Positions 36,084 through 48,800 of a stretch of 64,000 nucleotides of DNA are shown piece by piece; position 1 is the stretch's first letter; every line of letters begins with the position of its first letter. Source of the stretch: Poecilobothrus nobilitatus. Taxonomy: Eukaryota; Arthropoda; Insecta; Diptera; Dolichopodidae. The position numbers were made by a program, and so were the translations under genes. The notes under the pieces are model-generated. The model saw only the letters and a program-made list of their open reading frames with translations. It searched no databases and had not been told where the DNA came from. The stretch is taken from positions 78,182,416 through 78,246,415 of the forward strand of contig OX352774.1 in assembly GCA_947095535.1 (NCBI GenBank), written 5' to 3'.

Positions 36084-37395
36084 CCACAAGTAAAACTTCT
36101 GCACCGTTAAAGATAGAGAAAAAAAATTTTAACCATGGGTAGGTCTCATAAAAAAAAATAATTTTGTGGAACAACTTTTTCATGTCAGCTCCATCCATTA
36201 CGGAGCTACAGCCCCTCAAACTTTGAAGAAGCCCTATTTTTAAATGCGTATATCTCATGTTCTGCTTAACATTTTGTCAATCTGACAACGTCATTCGGCA
36301 GGTGCTTTTCTTAGCTTTGTAAATTAATATTAAAATTATAAAATTCTTTTACATTTAGTATTTAAATTTACCGTTATGTGAAAACCAAATTTTGCATGAA
36401 ATTTCTTTTTTCATAACTCAGGCACGCCTCTAGATAGGAAATTTTGAGACAAAAAGAACTTTTAGAATTTGTATAAGTTTCCTTAGAAAAATTTTTCTAT
36501 TTTTATAACTCCGGAACGCTTTCAAATAGGGACTTGCAATTTTGAGGGCAGAAAGAACTTTTAGAATTAGTATAAGTTTGCTAAGAAATTTTTTTGGACC
36601 ACCCCCTGTTTATGAGCTATTAGGGCTCAAAAATTGAAAATTCGATATTTTAAACAGCTGTAACTTAGGCATCTGCACACATTTTACTTCGGCGAGATAT
36701 AAAAATTAAAGCTCCTGTAATATATTTTTACTTAAAGGTTTCTTTAAGTTGTATAGAGTTCCACAGTTACATCCCCTGAAAGTTGCAAAAAAGCCCCATT
36801 TTCAGATATATATATCTTAGGTTCTCCGTAATAATTTTACAATCTAAAACCGCTACAAGACCGAAAATTTTGTTATCTCCATAAAACAATATCAAAATTA
36901 TGCAATATTTTGTAATTTACTATTTAAATTTACCTTTATGTGAAAATCACATTTTGCATGAAATTTCTTTTTTCATAACTCAGGCACGCCTCTAGATAGG
37001 AAATTTTGAGACAAGAAAGAACTTTTTGAATTAGTATAAGTTTCCTTAGAAAAATTTTTTTTACCACCCCCTGTTAGCTATTAAGGCTGAAATATTGAAA
37101 ATTTGCTATTTTCAGGCACCTGTAACTTAAGCACCTGTACAAATTTTTCTTTGGCAAACCTAAAATATAAAGCTCCGGTAATGTGTTTTAACATGTGTTA
37201 ACGGTTTTTCTTAGTTGTATAGGGTTCCGGACTTACAGCCCTCAAAATTCCAGAAAAGTCCTATTTTCACATTTTTTCTTATTTACATGAAATTTTGAAA
37301 TTTTTGTGCAAGTCACAATTCTAAACAGTTTGTATTGTCTTTTTGAAATGTGCGCTTTTAAAAACCGTTGGTTTACATTCTACCTTGTTTTTTCG
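36084..37395 (-). repeat. dispersed repeat family 1, copy C2 with internal duplication
   Basis: This copy runs from AAAACTTCTGCACCGTTAAA (36088-36107) through TTACGGAGCTACAG to GTGCAAGTCACAATTCTAAA and AAATGTGCGCTTTT, in the same orientation as copy B. It is longer because a segment of about 560 bp is repeated: 36391-36454 and 36951-37014 match over about 64 bases. The core TATTTAAATTTACCGTTATG also appears twice (36361 and 36931, the second with one change). A smaller repeat of about 95 bp (AGAACTTTTAGAATT-GTATA) lies within the first half. Confidence 0.8.
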
Positions 37396-37878
37396 TAAAA
37401 TTTATTAACTCAATTTGAATTAAAACAAAAGTTTATCTAAAAAACTTTCAAAATGCTTTAATTAATATAAAATGTTATTTAAAAAAATGTTCTTCCAACA
37501 AAAAAAAAATTATAACTTTTAATTTAATTCATAATGAGTAAATTTAGAACATGCATATATTATATGATTAATTTTATTTCTTTCATTTAAAAATAAAACA
37601 AAAGTTTTTAAACAAAAAAAAATTAAAATGAGAAGTCAACTTGACATTTGAATTGTAACCTTTTTTTTTTTAGTGTCTAATTAATCAGAATTTTCAATTT
37701 TTGTTTTTTTTTGTCTGTTTTTTTTTTTATACATATTTTATATTTTATTCCTGGGGTTTTTCAATTTTCACATATTTTTCAACTCAAATAAATAATCATG
37801 CATGTCAGTTTTTTACTCCATTAACACTCCATTAAAAATTTATATCCTATATTATTTACATTATATACTATATATATA

Positions 37879-37912
37879 TGTATGTATAGGTATATATTAG
37901 AATTGTCATTCA
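37879..37912. repeat. direct repeat, left copy
   Basis: TGTATGTATAGGTATATATT, then AGAATTGTCATTCA, is repeated at 38282-38315 with one substitution. The copies are about 400 bp apart. This may be a local duplication or two insertions of a small element. Confidence 0.7.
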
Positions 37913-38271
37913 GAATTCAGGAATTCTGAAATAACAAAAATTAAAAAACAAAAGTTTTATATTCATTTATTCAAGTTTTTTGTTTTTTTTTGAAAAAACA
38001 TTTGAAAAAGTTTCAAATTTTAATTTTTGCGTTTTTTTGTATTTCGAATAATAGGAACTCTTTTTTTGTCCCCCTGTATTATTTATATTTTAAAAAGCAC
38101 TTGACTGCCATTTTTTTTGACATTTTGAATATTGTTTTGTATTTAACAAAAAAAAAAAATAAAAAATTTTAATATTTAAATTTTTCACATATTTATGGAT
38201 GTCTGCAAATATTATAGGATAATATAATACTTAAATGTATATAGTATTAAAATAATACTTAAGAGTATATA

Positions 38272-38315
38272 GTATGTATGTATGTATGTATAGGTATATA
38301 TTGGAATTGTCATTC
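38272..38315. repeat. (ATGT)n microsatellite joined to direct repeat, right copy
   Basis: Five ATGT units run into the second copy of the repeat described at 37879-37912, which here reads TTGGAATTGTCATTCA. The microsatellite is longer in this copy than in the left copy. Confidence 0.75.
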
Positions 38316-39145
38316 ATATATAGGTATAGTATTTTCATAGAAAAGGATTCTCACAGGATAATTTATATCCCGCCGGTTTTAAATTAATTAAATCTGCAAA
38401 GTTTATTGTATTTTTATTTTTTTTTTTTGGATTTTTGATTGTTATGCCTGGTTTTTGTCTTCAGGATAAAATAGGACTTAGTTTTTGTTTTCTTCTACTG
38501 AATTCTTTTATTAACTCTCACCACCATGTTTTTTTTTTTTATATTTTCGATGTTTATGAAATTTAAAATTTTTATGATGACTCGGCATTCATATTGCGAA
38601 CATAGGATTTTATTAAATTTATTTTTTTCTTCTTTGTTATTGTTTTTGCCTGTTGTCATCATAATCATCGTTGTGTCGCTATATTGTCGCTACATGTATA
38701 AAGTCTTCTTCATTTTTGTTATTTCTGTTGCATTATTCTCCTTTTTTTTTTTTTACTCCTTTCATTTTTATTTAGCCTTGTTTGGTTTATTTTTTAACGC
38801 GTTTTTATTTTTTTTTTTGTTATATCATTTAGGGTTTATAAACTCGCTTGCATTTATTTCTTTTGTAAAAACGAAAAAAAAAAAAAAAAAATTTAATCAA
38901 AAATATAAAATAGGAAAAAAGAACCACAAAAACCAAAACATAACAATGTGAGAATTTTGATGTCAACGCAACATATCTAAACTTTCAGTTTTCACCGTTA
39001 TTGTAATCATAGTAGATAGTTGATTTATTGATTAATGTGGTACCTAGTTATTTAAATTTTTAATAATTTGCGCCCAAATGTATGCAATTTATTAAAAAAA
39101 AAAAAAACTTATAATTTATTATTCTGGTTCATAATGTCTATAAAA

Positions 39146-39416
39146 GAGGGCTTCGGTAGCCTAGTGGGTAGGCGTGTGGCATATTAACAGAAGGAGTTCG
39201 GGTTCGATCCCTGCACAGGTCGTAAGTGTTTTTTTCTTTACCCCCTTACGACCAAATATAATGTAAATATATAGTATATAATATAAACAAAATAAATAAT
39301 ATTAGTATATAATTTAATAATAGTATAAAAATCTATAATGGCCTTAGTAGCCGATGGTTCAATAATATTGCATTACATTTATGTATGTAATATTAATATA
39401 AATAAATAAATAAATA
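39146..39416 (+). mobile_element. tRNA-derived SINE, second family, (AAAT)n tail
   Basis: The head GGGCTTCGGTAGCCTAGTGG contains the A box (TAGCCTAGTGG). The B box GGTTCGATCCC at about 39201-39211 is a close match to the pol III consensus. A perfect 9-bp hairpin (GGTCGTAAG 39218-39226, CTTACGACC 39245-39253) follows. The 3' body has no similarity to family S and ends in AAAT repeats. A 13-bp perfect duplication AATGTCTATAAAA flanks it (39133-39145 and 39417-39429), so this is a complete insertion and may be one of the younger ones. Confidence 0.95.
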
Positions 39417-39599
39417 AATGTCTATAAAACTGTCATTAGTTTTATAAAACTTTTTTTCTAATTGTAAAACGAATTAAACAAGAAAATAAAATAAAAGCTA
39501 ACAAAAAAAAAAAACAAAAGGTTCATAATGTCGTGATGTAAAAAGGTGGGAATCAATAATGTTGCGATAATTAATTTAAATATAATGTGAAATATTTTG

Positions 39600-39725
39600 A
39601 AAAAAGCGAATACCCTGATAATTCTGACAATCTAACTCTAAAATCCCTCAAACATTCTGTAAAAATCGTATAGCCTAATTTTAAATCCAACTTTAAACTT
39701 CCACCTCACGGAATTTTGTCCGGCA
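39600..39725 (-). repeat. dispersed repeat family 2, minus-strand copy
   Basis: The reverse complement contains AAAGTTGGATTTAAAATTAG, then GGCTATACGATTTTTACAGA, and a second unit TTTTAGAGTTAGATTGTCAG. These match the unit layout seen at 3590-4015 with substitutions. Confidence 0.5.
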
Positions 39726-40881
39726 ACATTTTTGCCTCTACATTTTGAGCTGTTACCATAAGTTATAACAATTAAAAATTCATGTTCATTATTTTATTTA
39801 TTATTTTTTGAAATTATCATAAGTTTGTTTCTTAGTATAATTTTCCAAAAAAAATAATACAATTTCCTACAATAGGTCTTCAAGTAGAGAAGTAAAATTG
39901 AGCTTAATAACGTAAGGTTGTAATTATAAAGGAACTATAAAAGCTTCTCAATAATCTTGGAATAATCAAATTTACTTGTGAAAATAAGTAACAGACGGAG
40001 TGTTGCCAATTTTAAATTCATTAACTTAAATAATAAACATAAATAACTAACAATATGATTTAAATACATCAAAATATACTGTGATATACGAGTATAATAA
40101 ACATTTTAAGTTAACATATTCCCATATTTATATTCTTGTATGGCTTATTTTCAAAAAAAAAAAAAACGTGAACTCTTCTAATAAAAAATAGCAAAATAAA
40201 AACGAAGTATGAGCCCATATAGTATTTGAAAAGAATTTCAGTATCATATAATAAATACTACATATATAATATTGTTATATAAATGTAGTATATAAATTCT
40301 TTACATATACAATAACACAAATGTTTGTATTATGTTATATTATTATAAAATAAGCCTTTAAAGCCTTGTTAAGTTGAAATAAAGAAAAAAAAAAATTAAA
40401 AATTCAACATTGGATGAAATGAATGTCTCTTATTGTTCCTATAGAAATCCTATAGAAGAAAAATAATAACAAAAAATTAAAACAAAATGGAATATAATGA
40501 CAATGCCAGATGAGCATTAACGTTTAATAGGAAATAATCGCGAAAAAAAAACGTATAATAAAACTCAAGAACAAGAAAAAAATAGCAGAAAAAAAAAATC
40601 CTTTTACCAGTATATAGCTATGTGACTTTATATACAATGCCTATATAGAAAAGCATAGCAATTCATCAAAAAATCTTCTATTATTATGTGCTTTATATAA
40701 GAGTAGCAAAAAAAAAATGAATTCATTTAAAAAATGTTGCTAAAAAATTTATCTTAAAGTATTTTGATACTTAAATTAAGTTTATAATATAGTGGGGAAC
40801 ATTTTACAATAACAATTAACGTTTGAATTTTATTATAAGCAAGTAGTGAGTTATGATAATTATCATTAATGAGTAAAAATG

Positions 40882-40961
40882 TAGAAATTACCTAGTATAT
40901 CCTTTTTTAAAAGGAAGTTTTAATAAAAGTTTTATAATACTTACTAGGTAGAAAATTTCTA
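40882..40961. repeat. short inverted repeat, possible mini-hairpin element
   Basis: TAGAAATTACCTAGTAT on the left pairs with the complement of TACTAGGTAGAAAATTTCTA on the right after a 4-base gap. The loop between them contains a second small palindrome (CCTTTTTTAAAAGG). It may be a tiny folded element or a chance AT-rich palindrome. Confidence 0.45.
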
Positions 40962-41489
40962 ATATTAGTTTAGTATGCCTCATTAACTTTTATATGTACA
41001 TTTTATTGTATATCGTTTTAATTCGCTTACTTACGTTTTGTGATTTTTATTTATTAATTTTTTCTTTTGTCAGTAACAAACACCTCATCTATTCATTGTA
41101 TTTGAAGAATACGGTATCATGTTGTATTAGTTCAACTTGACGAATTTTTTACATTTACCTTGACTTAGTTAAGGTATACGTTAAAAAATAATTTCTATAC
41201 TAATTGTATGTTTCTTGTTTAACTCAAAACTCGTTACGTTCGAATAAAAAATTACTGCGTGTTCAGACTTGGTTTACTATATTTTCACACATGCTTTAAA
41301 CCGGCTTATGTAAATTAACAAACCCTTAATGCATCCCCACAATCACTGCTATCCCATTCCATCCAAGTAAGTTAATTGTTAATTCTTTATAATCAATCCT
41401 TGAAACACATATTTATAATTCGCTATTCTAATATTTTTATTTTATTTTGTTACAACAATTTGTATGAGACCCTGTATATAGTCTTACCT

Positions 41490-41590
41490 CTTCGATTATA
41501 TACAAAAAAAAAAACATAAAAATAAGAAATGGTGACTTCCTGCGTGCGATCAGGGAGGGGTAACTAACTGGTCGTTGGATATTATTATTA
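41490..41590. repeat. dispersed repeat family 4, copy 2
   Basis: See the copy at 31300-31395. This copy keeps GGTGACTTCCTGCGTGCGAT and AGGGAGGGGTAACTAACTG, which is markedly GC-richer than the surrounding DNA. Confidence 0.55.
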
Positions 41591-42976
41591 CTATGATTAT
41601 TAAAGTTGTTAAAGATTCTTTTACGATGTTTTTGCCGTAATTCAGGTTTACATTTTACAGGTGACATAAGGTGTTTGAAAGTTAATGTCAACTGTCAAAC
41701 CTAGATGACTATTAGATTTTGTGTTAAATTTCCAATTTTTTTTTTTTTTTCTTTAACGTACTCTTTTAATTTACGCACCCTTTAACTCTTAAGCATACTC
41801 TGTAAAAGTACCCTAATTTAATTTTAGAAAACTACACTAATCCAATTAATTTTCGGCCTTCCTATATATATTATCTTACCAAAATATATATCTTAATAAT
41901 AAGGACATCAAGTAAAAATCTCCAACATAAAGGAGTCAAGAAAATTTTGATATCCATTTAATCAAATTAAATTAAAACTTACTTATGAGTTGGAGTTTAT
42001 TCTTATTTTAAATAATTAAAAGAAACCCACTGTAATAGTTAAAAAAAAACTGAACGAATCTTTTTTGTTTGAATTTTACCTTAAACGTAACAGTAATAAC
42101 TTTTTTAATATTTTTTTTTTTTTTTACTTATTTCGGAAAAATTTAATACCAGGTTTTACAAAACCCATTGGTGTTGGTTATAGTGGTAAACATACTAGAA
42201 TAACAACTATGTACAACTACTATACTGTTGTTGCCGCTGCTGTGGTAAACATTTTTGTGGTTATACATACTTATTAATATTTTGTTTTTTTTTTTTTTTT
42301 GTTCTGCAATGTTTAGAACCACCTTATCCTGAAATTATCAAAACCAAGTTAGCAAGCAAAAAAAAAGTAACAATTTTTTTTTCCATATCACTACAACAAC
42401 GAAAAAAAAAAGACAAAGAAAAAAAAAACAGTCAGATGAAACTAAAATCTCAACTTTTTTTTTCAACAAAAAACAAAAAAAAGAAAGAAAATTCCTTCAA
42501 TTTGGTACAATTTTATTGTTTTTTTTGCATGTAGTACGGAGGAGATGTGATGTATCTATAGAATATACCAATACTAAGTAAAGGAAGCACAAGTTGATAT
42601 TATCTTTTAATGTTTTCTTTACTTGTTTCTTAACAATTGAATTGAAAGGAACTAAATGAAAAGGTTTTAGTATAATATTAAAATATACAACTATATATAC
42701 ATACTTTCAACAAGAAAACTTTTTTTTCGCAGTTTTTTAAAAGTTTTTCTTTTCGCCCGAATCATTTTTAACTGTCTTTTCTCAAACTGTTGTGTATTTG
42801 TAAGTTTTTTTTTTCTTTTGTTGTTTAAAACAAGGATTACAATACCGGATAAAATAAAAATAATTTTATTAAATACTTTAAAATTTACTATTTGTATTTT
42901 AAATTTATTATTTTTAGAAATTAAATTTCGCTTTTCACTAATAAAAAAGTTTGTTTTTTTTTATTTTCATTTTCAG
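41591..42976. other. AT-rich non-coding sequence
   Basis: No credible gene. The open frame at 42065-42277 has a less biased second half (GVGYSGKHTRITTMYNYYTVVAAAVV), but I recognise no domain, and it starts in poly-T-rich sequence without a convincing start context. Confidence 0.5.
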
Positions 42977-43022
42977 GTATGAATCCATCATTTAAAGGTT
43001 AACAAATTAATTTTTATTATTT
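42977..43022 (+). other. possible small exon bounded by splice-like signals
   Basis: A pyrimidine-rich tract ending TTTTCATTTTCAG (to 42976) precedes this 46-base stretch, and GTAAGT follows at 43023-43028, a strong 5' splice site match. It carries only a 7-codon reading frame (ATGAATCCATCATTTAAAGG then TTAA). Splice-like strings are common by chance in AT-rich DNA, so the support is weak. Confidence 0.2.
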
Positions 43023-43268
43023 GTAAGTATTCATCTAGATTTATAAATTTAATAAAATGTGAAATAAGATTGTTTTATAGACTTTATTCTCTTATACAAG
43101 AAACTCTAAACCACACACAACTAATGATGACGGTCCTTGTGTTTGATCATTTTTATTAGGGGATGTGTGAGAGTATTATTGTTTTGATAATAAATTTACT
43201 TGGATTGTGGAGCTTTTAATCATCTATTCTATTAACAACGTATTAAGCTTATTTTATTTTTTTTACAG

Positions 43269-43376
43269 ATGAACGAATGTGAAAACATAGCCCTCTGTAT
43301 TCAGATCACAGTGTATGTAATTAAACTTAAGATCCGTTGCAGGGATAGCAAAGCGTATATCTCCACTAAACTCTAA
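43269..43376 (+). other. exon-like patch with 35-codon ORF
   Basis: A clean acceptor-like tract (TTATTTTTTTTACAG, ending at 43268) is followed directly by ATG and a 35-codon frame beginning MNECENIALCIQITVY. The patch is visibly richer in G+C than its flanks. A donor-like GTATGT at 43313-43318 would instead make a 44-base exon. No domain is recognised. Coding exon, untranslated exon or chance are all open. I rate it the best exon candidate of the window, but not a supported gene. Confidence 0.25.
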
Positions 43377-45660
43377 AAATTTTTTTAAATTAATAAATTT
43401 GATATAATTTTAGTTTAAAAATTTATTAGCTAAGTTTATTAACAATTTATTTCATTTCGATCGTTAAGGACTCTGTTTTGCAATCTCTATACACTATGTG
43501 AAAAATAGTTCGGAACTTTGTTTTTACAAAAAAAAAAAACCACCATAAAGAAGAAAAATTTATTTTTAATTCTTTATTTTTGAAAGATTGAAAAGCAAAA
43601 GTTTTCTTTATTTTTGACTCATATATTTTGTCTCTTTTTTTTTTTTTTGTACTTATTTTGTTTTTTTTTTTTTTTGTGTCATTTTGTTGTGGTGTTTATT
43701 AAGGCACAAAAACACAGAGTAAACAAATAAAAAACAAAAAACATAATGTATAACAATGAATCCTTGCAGGAGTTGAGAAAATTTTATGTGCTTGAATGCG
43801 TGAAAAGAGGACACATGACATTATTTTCAAGCCTTTATATTCTCATTTGCTTTGTTTATATTGTTGTTGTTTTTTTTCGTTTATTTTTTTTTTTTAATAT
43901 GACAATAAAAGTTGCTTAAAGATGACGATGATAATAGTGTTTTCACTCTTTTATGTTTTTTTTTTTCTTTTTAATTTTTACTGTTTTAAGGGCTTTGTAA
44001 AATGCCCTAGACAAAATATTTCTTTTTTTTTTTTTGAAGCGATGTACAAAAGAATTTGTTTTAACAGTAAATGTATGTTTGAGTATAAATTTTGTATGTA
44101 AATGGAAAAAGATATATGGCCAAGGTCAAGAACAAATTTGCTAAAATATAAAATAAATTCTAGATAAAAAGTATTTTTGTTTTTGTTATTTTTCTTTTTG
44201 TTGGCACATCTTATGTGTAATACGTGTTGGGAATTCTGTTATAAGGACACCCTAAGAGAATAGAATTCAACATTCAATGGAGATAACAGAAAAACATAAG
44301 GCGAACAGTGTGGGGGTAATGCTGTTTTTCTTTTTTCGGTTCCTTTATAAATGATCACAGAATAAAGTTTGATAATTTGAAAGAATAATCGGTGAAAAGT
44401 GGAAAAAAAAACGAAAAAGAAATAGTATGTATAGTTACAAAAACCCATAAAAAATATCTTTTGTATTAATTTAACAAAAAAAAAAAAAAATAAAACAAAA
44501 AAAAAAAACGAAAAGAAAAAAAAAAGTAGAAAAACCATTTACAATAGACAAAAATTTGGGTCATTTCAAGTAATTGATTTTATTTATTTATTTTTTTTTT
44601 TACTGATATTAATTTAGAAAAGAAAATTTATAAGTTAAGATGATTTTTATTACTTTGTTAGGGTAAGGGTAGGTGGTACGAAAAAAAAAAAGAAAAAAAA
44701 ACATAAATTTATAATGATAAGATGAGATAATGTTGGCCTCAATTTTTCACTATTTATTTTTTTTTTTTTCTTTCTATTATTTTTATTTTTCCCAAAATGA
44801 ATTGTCTTAATAAATTTTGTTTTACTGGCACGTGCTACCCATAATCTTAAATAAATTATGTATTTTATAAATATTAAATGTATGGTGTTATTTTTACTAC
44901 CATAAGAAATAAAAATTTCATTTTTTCGAAGATTTTTCAAAAATTCTTAGACACTTTACAGAATAAATTGTCCAAGGTACAACATAATATTGTACGAAAA
45001 AAAAAAAATAAACAAAAGAAAAATTTCCTTATTAATTATTTAAATTTAATTATTGGTATAAAATACTTAAAAACTGTCTATTTGTAAATGTTTACCATTG
45101 TATTAAAAAATAATTTTTATATGAGAGATGCTGGTAAAATTTTGATGAAGAAAAAAACCAAAAGTATTTATAAAAATACAATAATAGATTGTTTTTTTTA
45201 AATGCTACTTGTGATTTATAAGGTAAGTCCGAATAACTCAATTTTCATTAACATTTTTTTTGTTCTTATCAGATATTATATTTTAGAGTTTAATTTTCTA
45301 ATGAATCCACTACATCTTTTGGTAATTTAAAAATTGTAAAGAAATGATTGAAATTCAAATCAGGATTATATCAATGATGAGATACTGATTCAAAGTTTTA
45401 AGTATTAAAATTGTGCTTTGCATATTTTTAGGGAGTCATACTAGTTTTTTGGCTCTATGAAATAGTGTCAGACGAAATACTGTCACATTCAAGAAACGAA
45501 ATAAAGTCATAAAAAATGAAACTAAATTGCAACATTTTTTTGTTATTTTTTCCGGCTTTTATTTCGTTTTTGATTTTTCATTATCAAATAATATCGCAAA
45601 ATGAAAATGTAATAAATTCGCGAAATCAAAAATAAAAAATAAAGAAGCAGCAATGAAATA
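43377..45660. other. AT-rich non-coding sequence
   Basis: No credible gene. The frames at 44239-44538 and 44650-44940 (minus) and 44878-45087 (plus) are translations of poly-A/T runs with no known motif. Confidence 0.65.
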
Positions 45661-45684
45661 TATAATTATTATGTATATACAAAA

Positions 45685-45885
45685 ATAATTAAGATCGATT
45701 TTAGAGTTGGTTACAAAATTAGGATGTGCACAATTTGTTAATGGGGGTTAGGGGGCGGTAGTGCAAAGTATTTCAAATATTTTGGTGTTGAAATATGTAT
45801 GTATAAAAATAATTTGCATAGATTTTAAAGTTGATTGAAACAAAATCAGGGTTATAAGTTTATACAGAATATGTATATATACATA
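45685..45885 (+). repeat. dispersed repeat family 2, two-unit copy
   Basis: AATAATTAAGATCGATTTTA, then GAGTTGGTTACAAAATTAGG, begins the first unit. The GC-rich insert GGGGGTTAGGGGGCGG (about 45747-45762) follows, and a second unit contains AAAGTTGATTGAAACAAAATC then AGGGTTATAA. The layout matches 3741-3910. Confidence 0.7.
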
Positions 45886-48800
45886 TTATATAATTTAACG
45901 ATATTATTTCATTATGGAATTATGTATATCGCAAATTTTACAACATTTATTTCATTTTTGATTGCGATAATATTTCTATAGCCATATTACTTCATAGATC
46001 CTCTATTTAACATAAAACTGTTTGCATTTTCCAATACTATTTATCAATTTATTTGCTTTCTGGTGTATATATTTTTATTAAGAACATAATTATTTACAAT
46101 TATGATCAAAAAAGTATGGTGTTAAGCTCATGTTTTACGATGAACTCCAAGTTTTTTGCTACTCCATTCTGAAAGTCCAACCCTCTAATATAGCGCAAGA
46201 ATATCAGATTTTTTTTTCTTTAAAAAGGAATCCACCTGTGGTTTCATAAATTTCGGTAAAAAATTCATTACAAAAAAAAAATCTACATTTTCAGACTCAT
46301 GTTTTAATAAACAGTTTGACTTATCAAGACTGATATTTGTTTTCTCGGTAGGTAATCTTTAAGCTCATGTACTTTCATGAAAATGGTTATGTTTTAACTA
46401 TAGTTTGAGTTTTTTTTTTTGAAGTAGGACTCTCACTTATCTTAAAGATTATTAGGTGTTTACTGGAAAACATAAAATATTATCTATATGGTTTATTCTC
46501 ACCAATTATAATAAATACTTAGGTAAAATCAAAAAGTTTTAATATTTATCAAGGATAAATATTAAATATTAACTTCAAAAGCCCTTGGTAAAAGTAACTG
46601 TTTTATTTTTGTGTTAAAAATTTTGGTTAAGAAGACCGAAATATTATCGTAGATTAGAAAGAAGCAAAATGATAATACCTGTAATTGTTAAAATAACCAT
46701 GTTGAAACTTGAGCTGACAATAACATATATTTTATGTAAGCGACAATTTAGTATTGTAATTTAAAGTTTAAAAAGTTAAAATTTCTTTGAATATGATATA
46801 AATTAACAAAACAGATCGTTACATCAAAATTATCTCACTTATTACGATATAGTAAAGAAATTATTTACTTTTTCAGTATTATATATATTGTGTAATTTGC
46901 TTAATAATATCTATCTTCAGTGAATTCTCTACTGGTAACACTATAATAGTGCTGTCATTTGTTTTACAAATTAAATGAAATCTATTGAAGACACAAACCA
47001 ATCTTAAATAATTCAATAATTGGTGCAAACCTTTAAAAATACTTCAAAAACCTAAAAATTGTATGTTTAAATAAAATTCAAAAAAAACACTGAACATAAA
47101 GAAAATAAAGACTTTAAAATTGTAAATAAAGTTAGATAATTTGGTAGATAAGTAGAAAAGGGTTCCAGATATACACATAGCTATAGTTTAGGTCCGTTGT
47201 GAATTCCCTGAATCATGGTAAATAAAAGATAATTTAAAACAGTAAATTAGTATTTGTCTTAAATTTGAAAAGTATAAAAAGTATAATGAAAGAAAAGAAC
47301 TTGGGTTTATTTTACTTCCATCATTTATGACTCACAATAATCCGAGCTAGTTATTATATATTATGTACAGTGGCAGAGTCGTGGCTTAGTCTTTCATTTT
47401 AGATTTTATTCAAACATTAAATTTGAATAAAATATTATTTAAAATTAATATTATTCAAACATTATCCATAAATATTAAACCTGATTAAATATAATCCAAA
47501 ATAAGAGACAATCATAGAATAAAATCATTTATATCAATCCATAGTTTATTATATGTTTATTTTTAACAATAGGAAGTAATTAAGTGTATGAAAATTTCTA
47601 AATTTTTTCAAAATGCAATTCACAATAAAATTAAAATTAGCAAAAAAAAAAAAACTTTAAAAAAAGTTTTTATTTTCTGATAATATTAAATTCTACATAA
47701 AACATTTTAAAAGACTCAGCAAGCAAAAATTAAATTAACCAACTTTTTTAATTAAAGTAGTAATAAATTTTTTTTTTTTAAAAACTTTCATTAAAACAAA
47801 AAAATTTTAATAATTTTTCTAAAAACTAACTTTTTATTTTATTTATTAAATAACTTACGTCAATTATTTTACATAATTTCAAAAACAATAAGCAGAATAT
47901 TAAAAAATAATATTCTTTTTTTAAAACAATTTTTAAAAATGGTTTCCCTTTTTAGGGTAAAGTTATCTAAAATATTAGTTACAATAGAAATTCATGATAC
48001 TTTGTAGTTACTTTACTCGTACAAATTACCATATTGTTATGTTTGTCTAAACTTTAATTTCATATCGGTACCTATTTGACTTCCTAATAATGTGTACATT
48101 GCAAAACTAACATATCTAAAAAGATCCTTGAAAATTTAAGATATTACCATCTAATTTCAAAACTAAAAAACAAAAATATCGATCCAAACCAGTCAAATCA
48201 TTTTAAATATATGAAAATGAAAAACATAACGGAATTTAAAAAAAAACATGACAAAAAAAAAGGAAAAATTCCAATTTTTTAATTATTCAGCCATGATATA
48301 AAAAACATCATCCTATAATTATGCAATATTAAATTATGGAACGTAAAAACGTTTTGCAGCTAACTTCAATTTTGCATTTTGTTTTTTTTTTTTTGCTTTT
48401 CTCCTTCTACTCCTTCAGTCATGCAATATTTACTGTGTAATTGGAGTAATAAAAGGTGCATACTATTATTATTGAGTACAAGAAAAAGTAAAAATGAGCC
48501 AAAAACTAAAAAAAAAAGCGAGACAGAAATAGAGCAGTATAACATGTATGGCATAAGTTAAATAACAGACGAATATTAAATAGTTTTTTTTTTTTATATC
48601 CATATTTAAAAGAAAAAAAAAATAAAAATTTATATTACAACTAAAGCAACTTGTTTTACAAATTACCTGCATTTATATTATAATGTATTTACATACGTAT
48701 TATATGAGTAGGTATGTATGAATTTTATTGAAATTTTATATGTAAATTTTATAGACTGAAATGTAACATTATGTAGAACATCATCATGGAAGTGCATCAA

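Larger units (their letters stand above)
37396..39132. other. AT-rich non-coding sequence with short direct repeats
   Basis: No credible gene. The 141-codon frame at 38526-38951 begins at an ATG but is dominated by F/L/I residues from T runs and ends in a poly-K tract from an A run. Direct repeats at 37879 and 38281 and a TATG microsatellite are listed separately. Confidence 0.6.
39430..41489. other. AT-rich non-coding sequence
   Basis: No gene found. It contains a minus-strand family 2 unit (about 39600-39725) and a small inverted repeat (40882-40961), described separately. Confidence 0.65.

Noticed and set aside
38526..38951. 141-codon frame starting with ATG
   Set aside because: It is dominated by F/L/I from T runs and ends in poly-K from an A run. 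I recognise no signal peptide plus domain pattern, and a hydrophobic run of this kind is expected from low-complexity DNA.
39185..39260. CRISPR-like or riboswitch-like hairpin
   Set aside because: The hairpin is part of a SINE in a eukaryotic genome. There is no array of spaced repeats anywhere in the window.
44239..45087. Three open frames of 69-99 codons
   Set aside because: They are translations of long A or T runs, with no known motif and no splice support.
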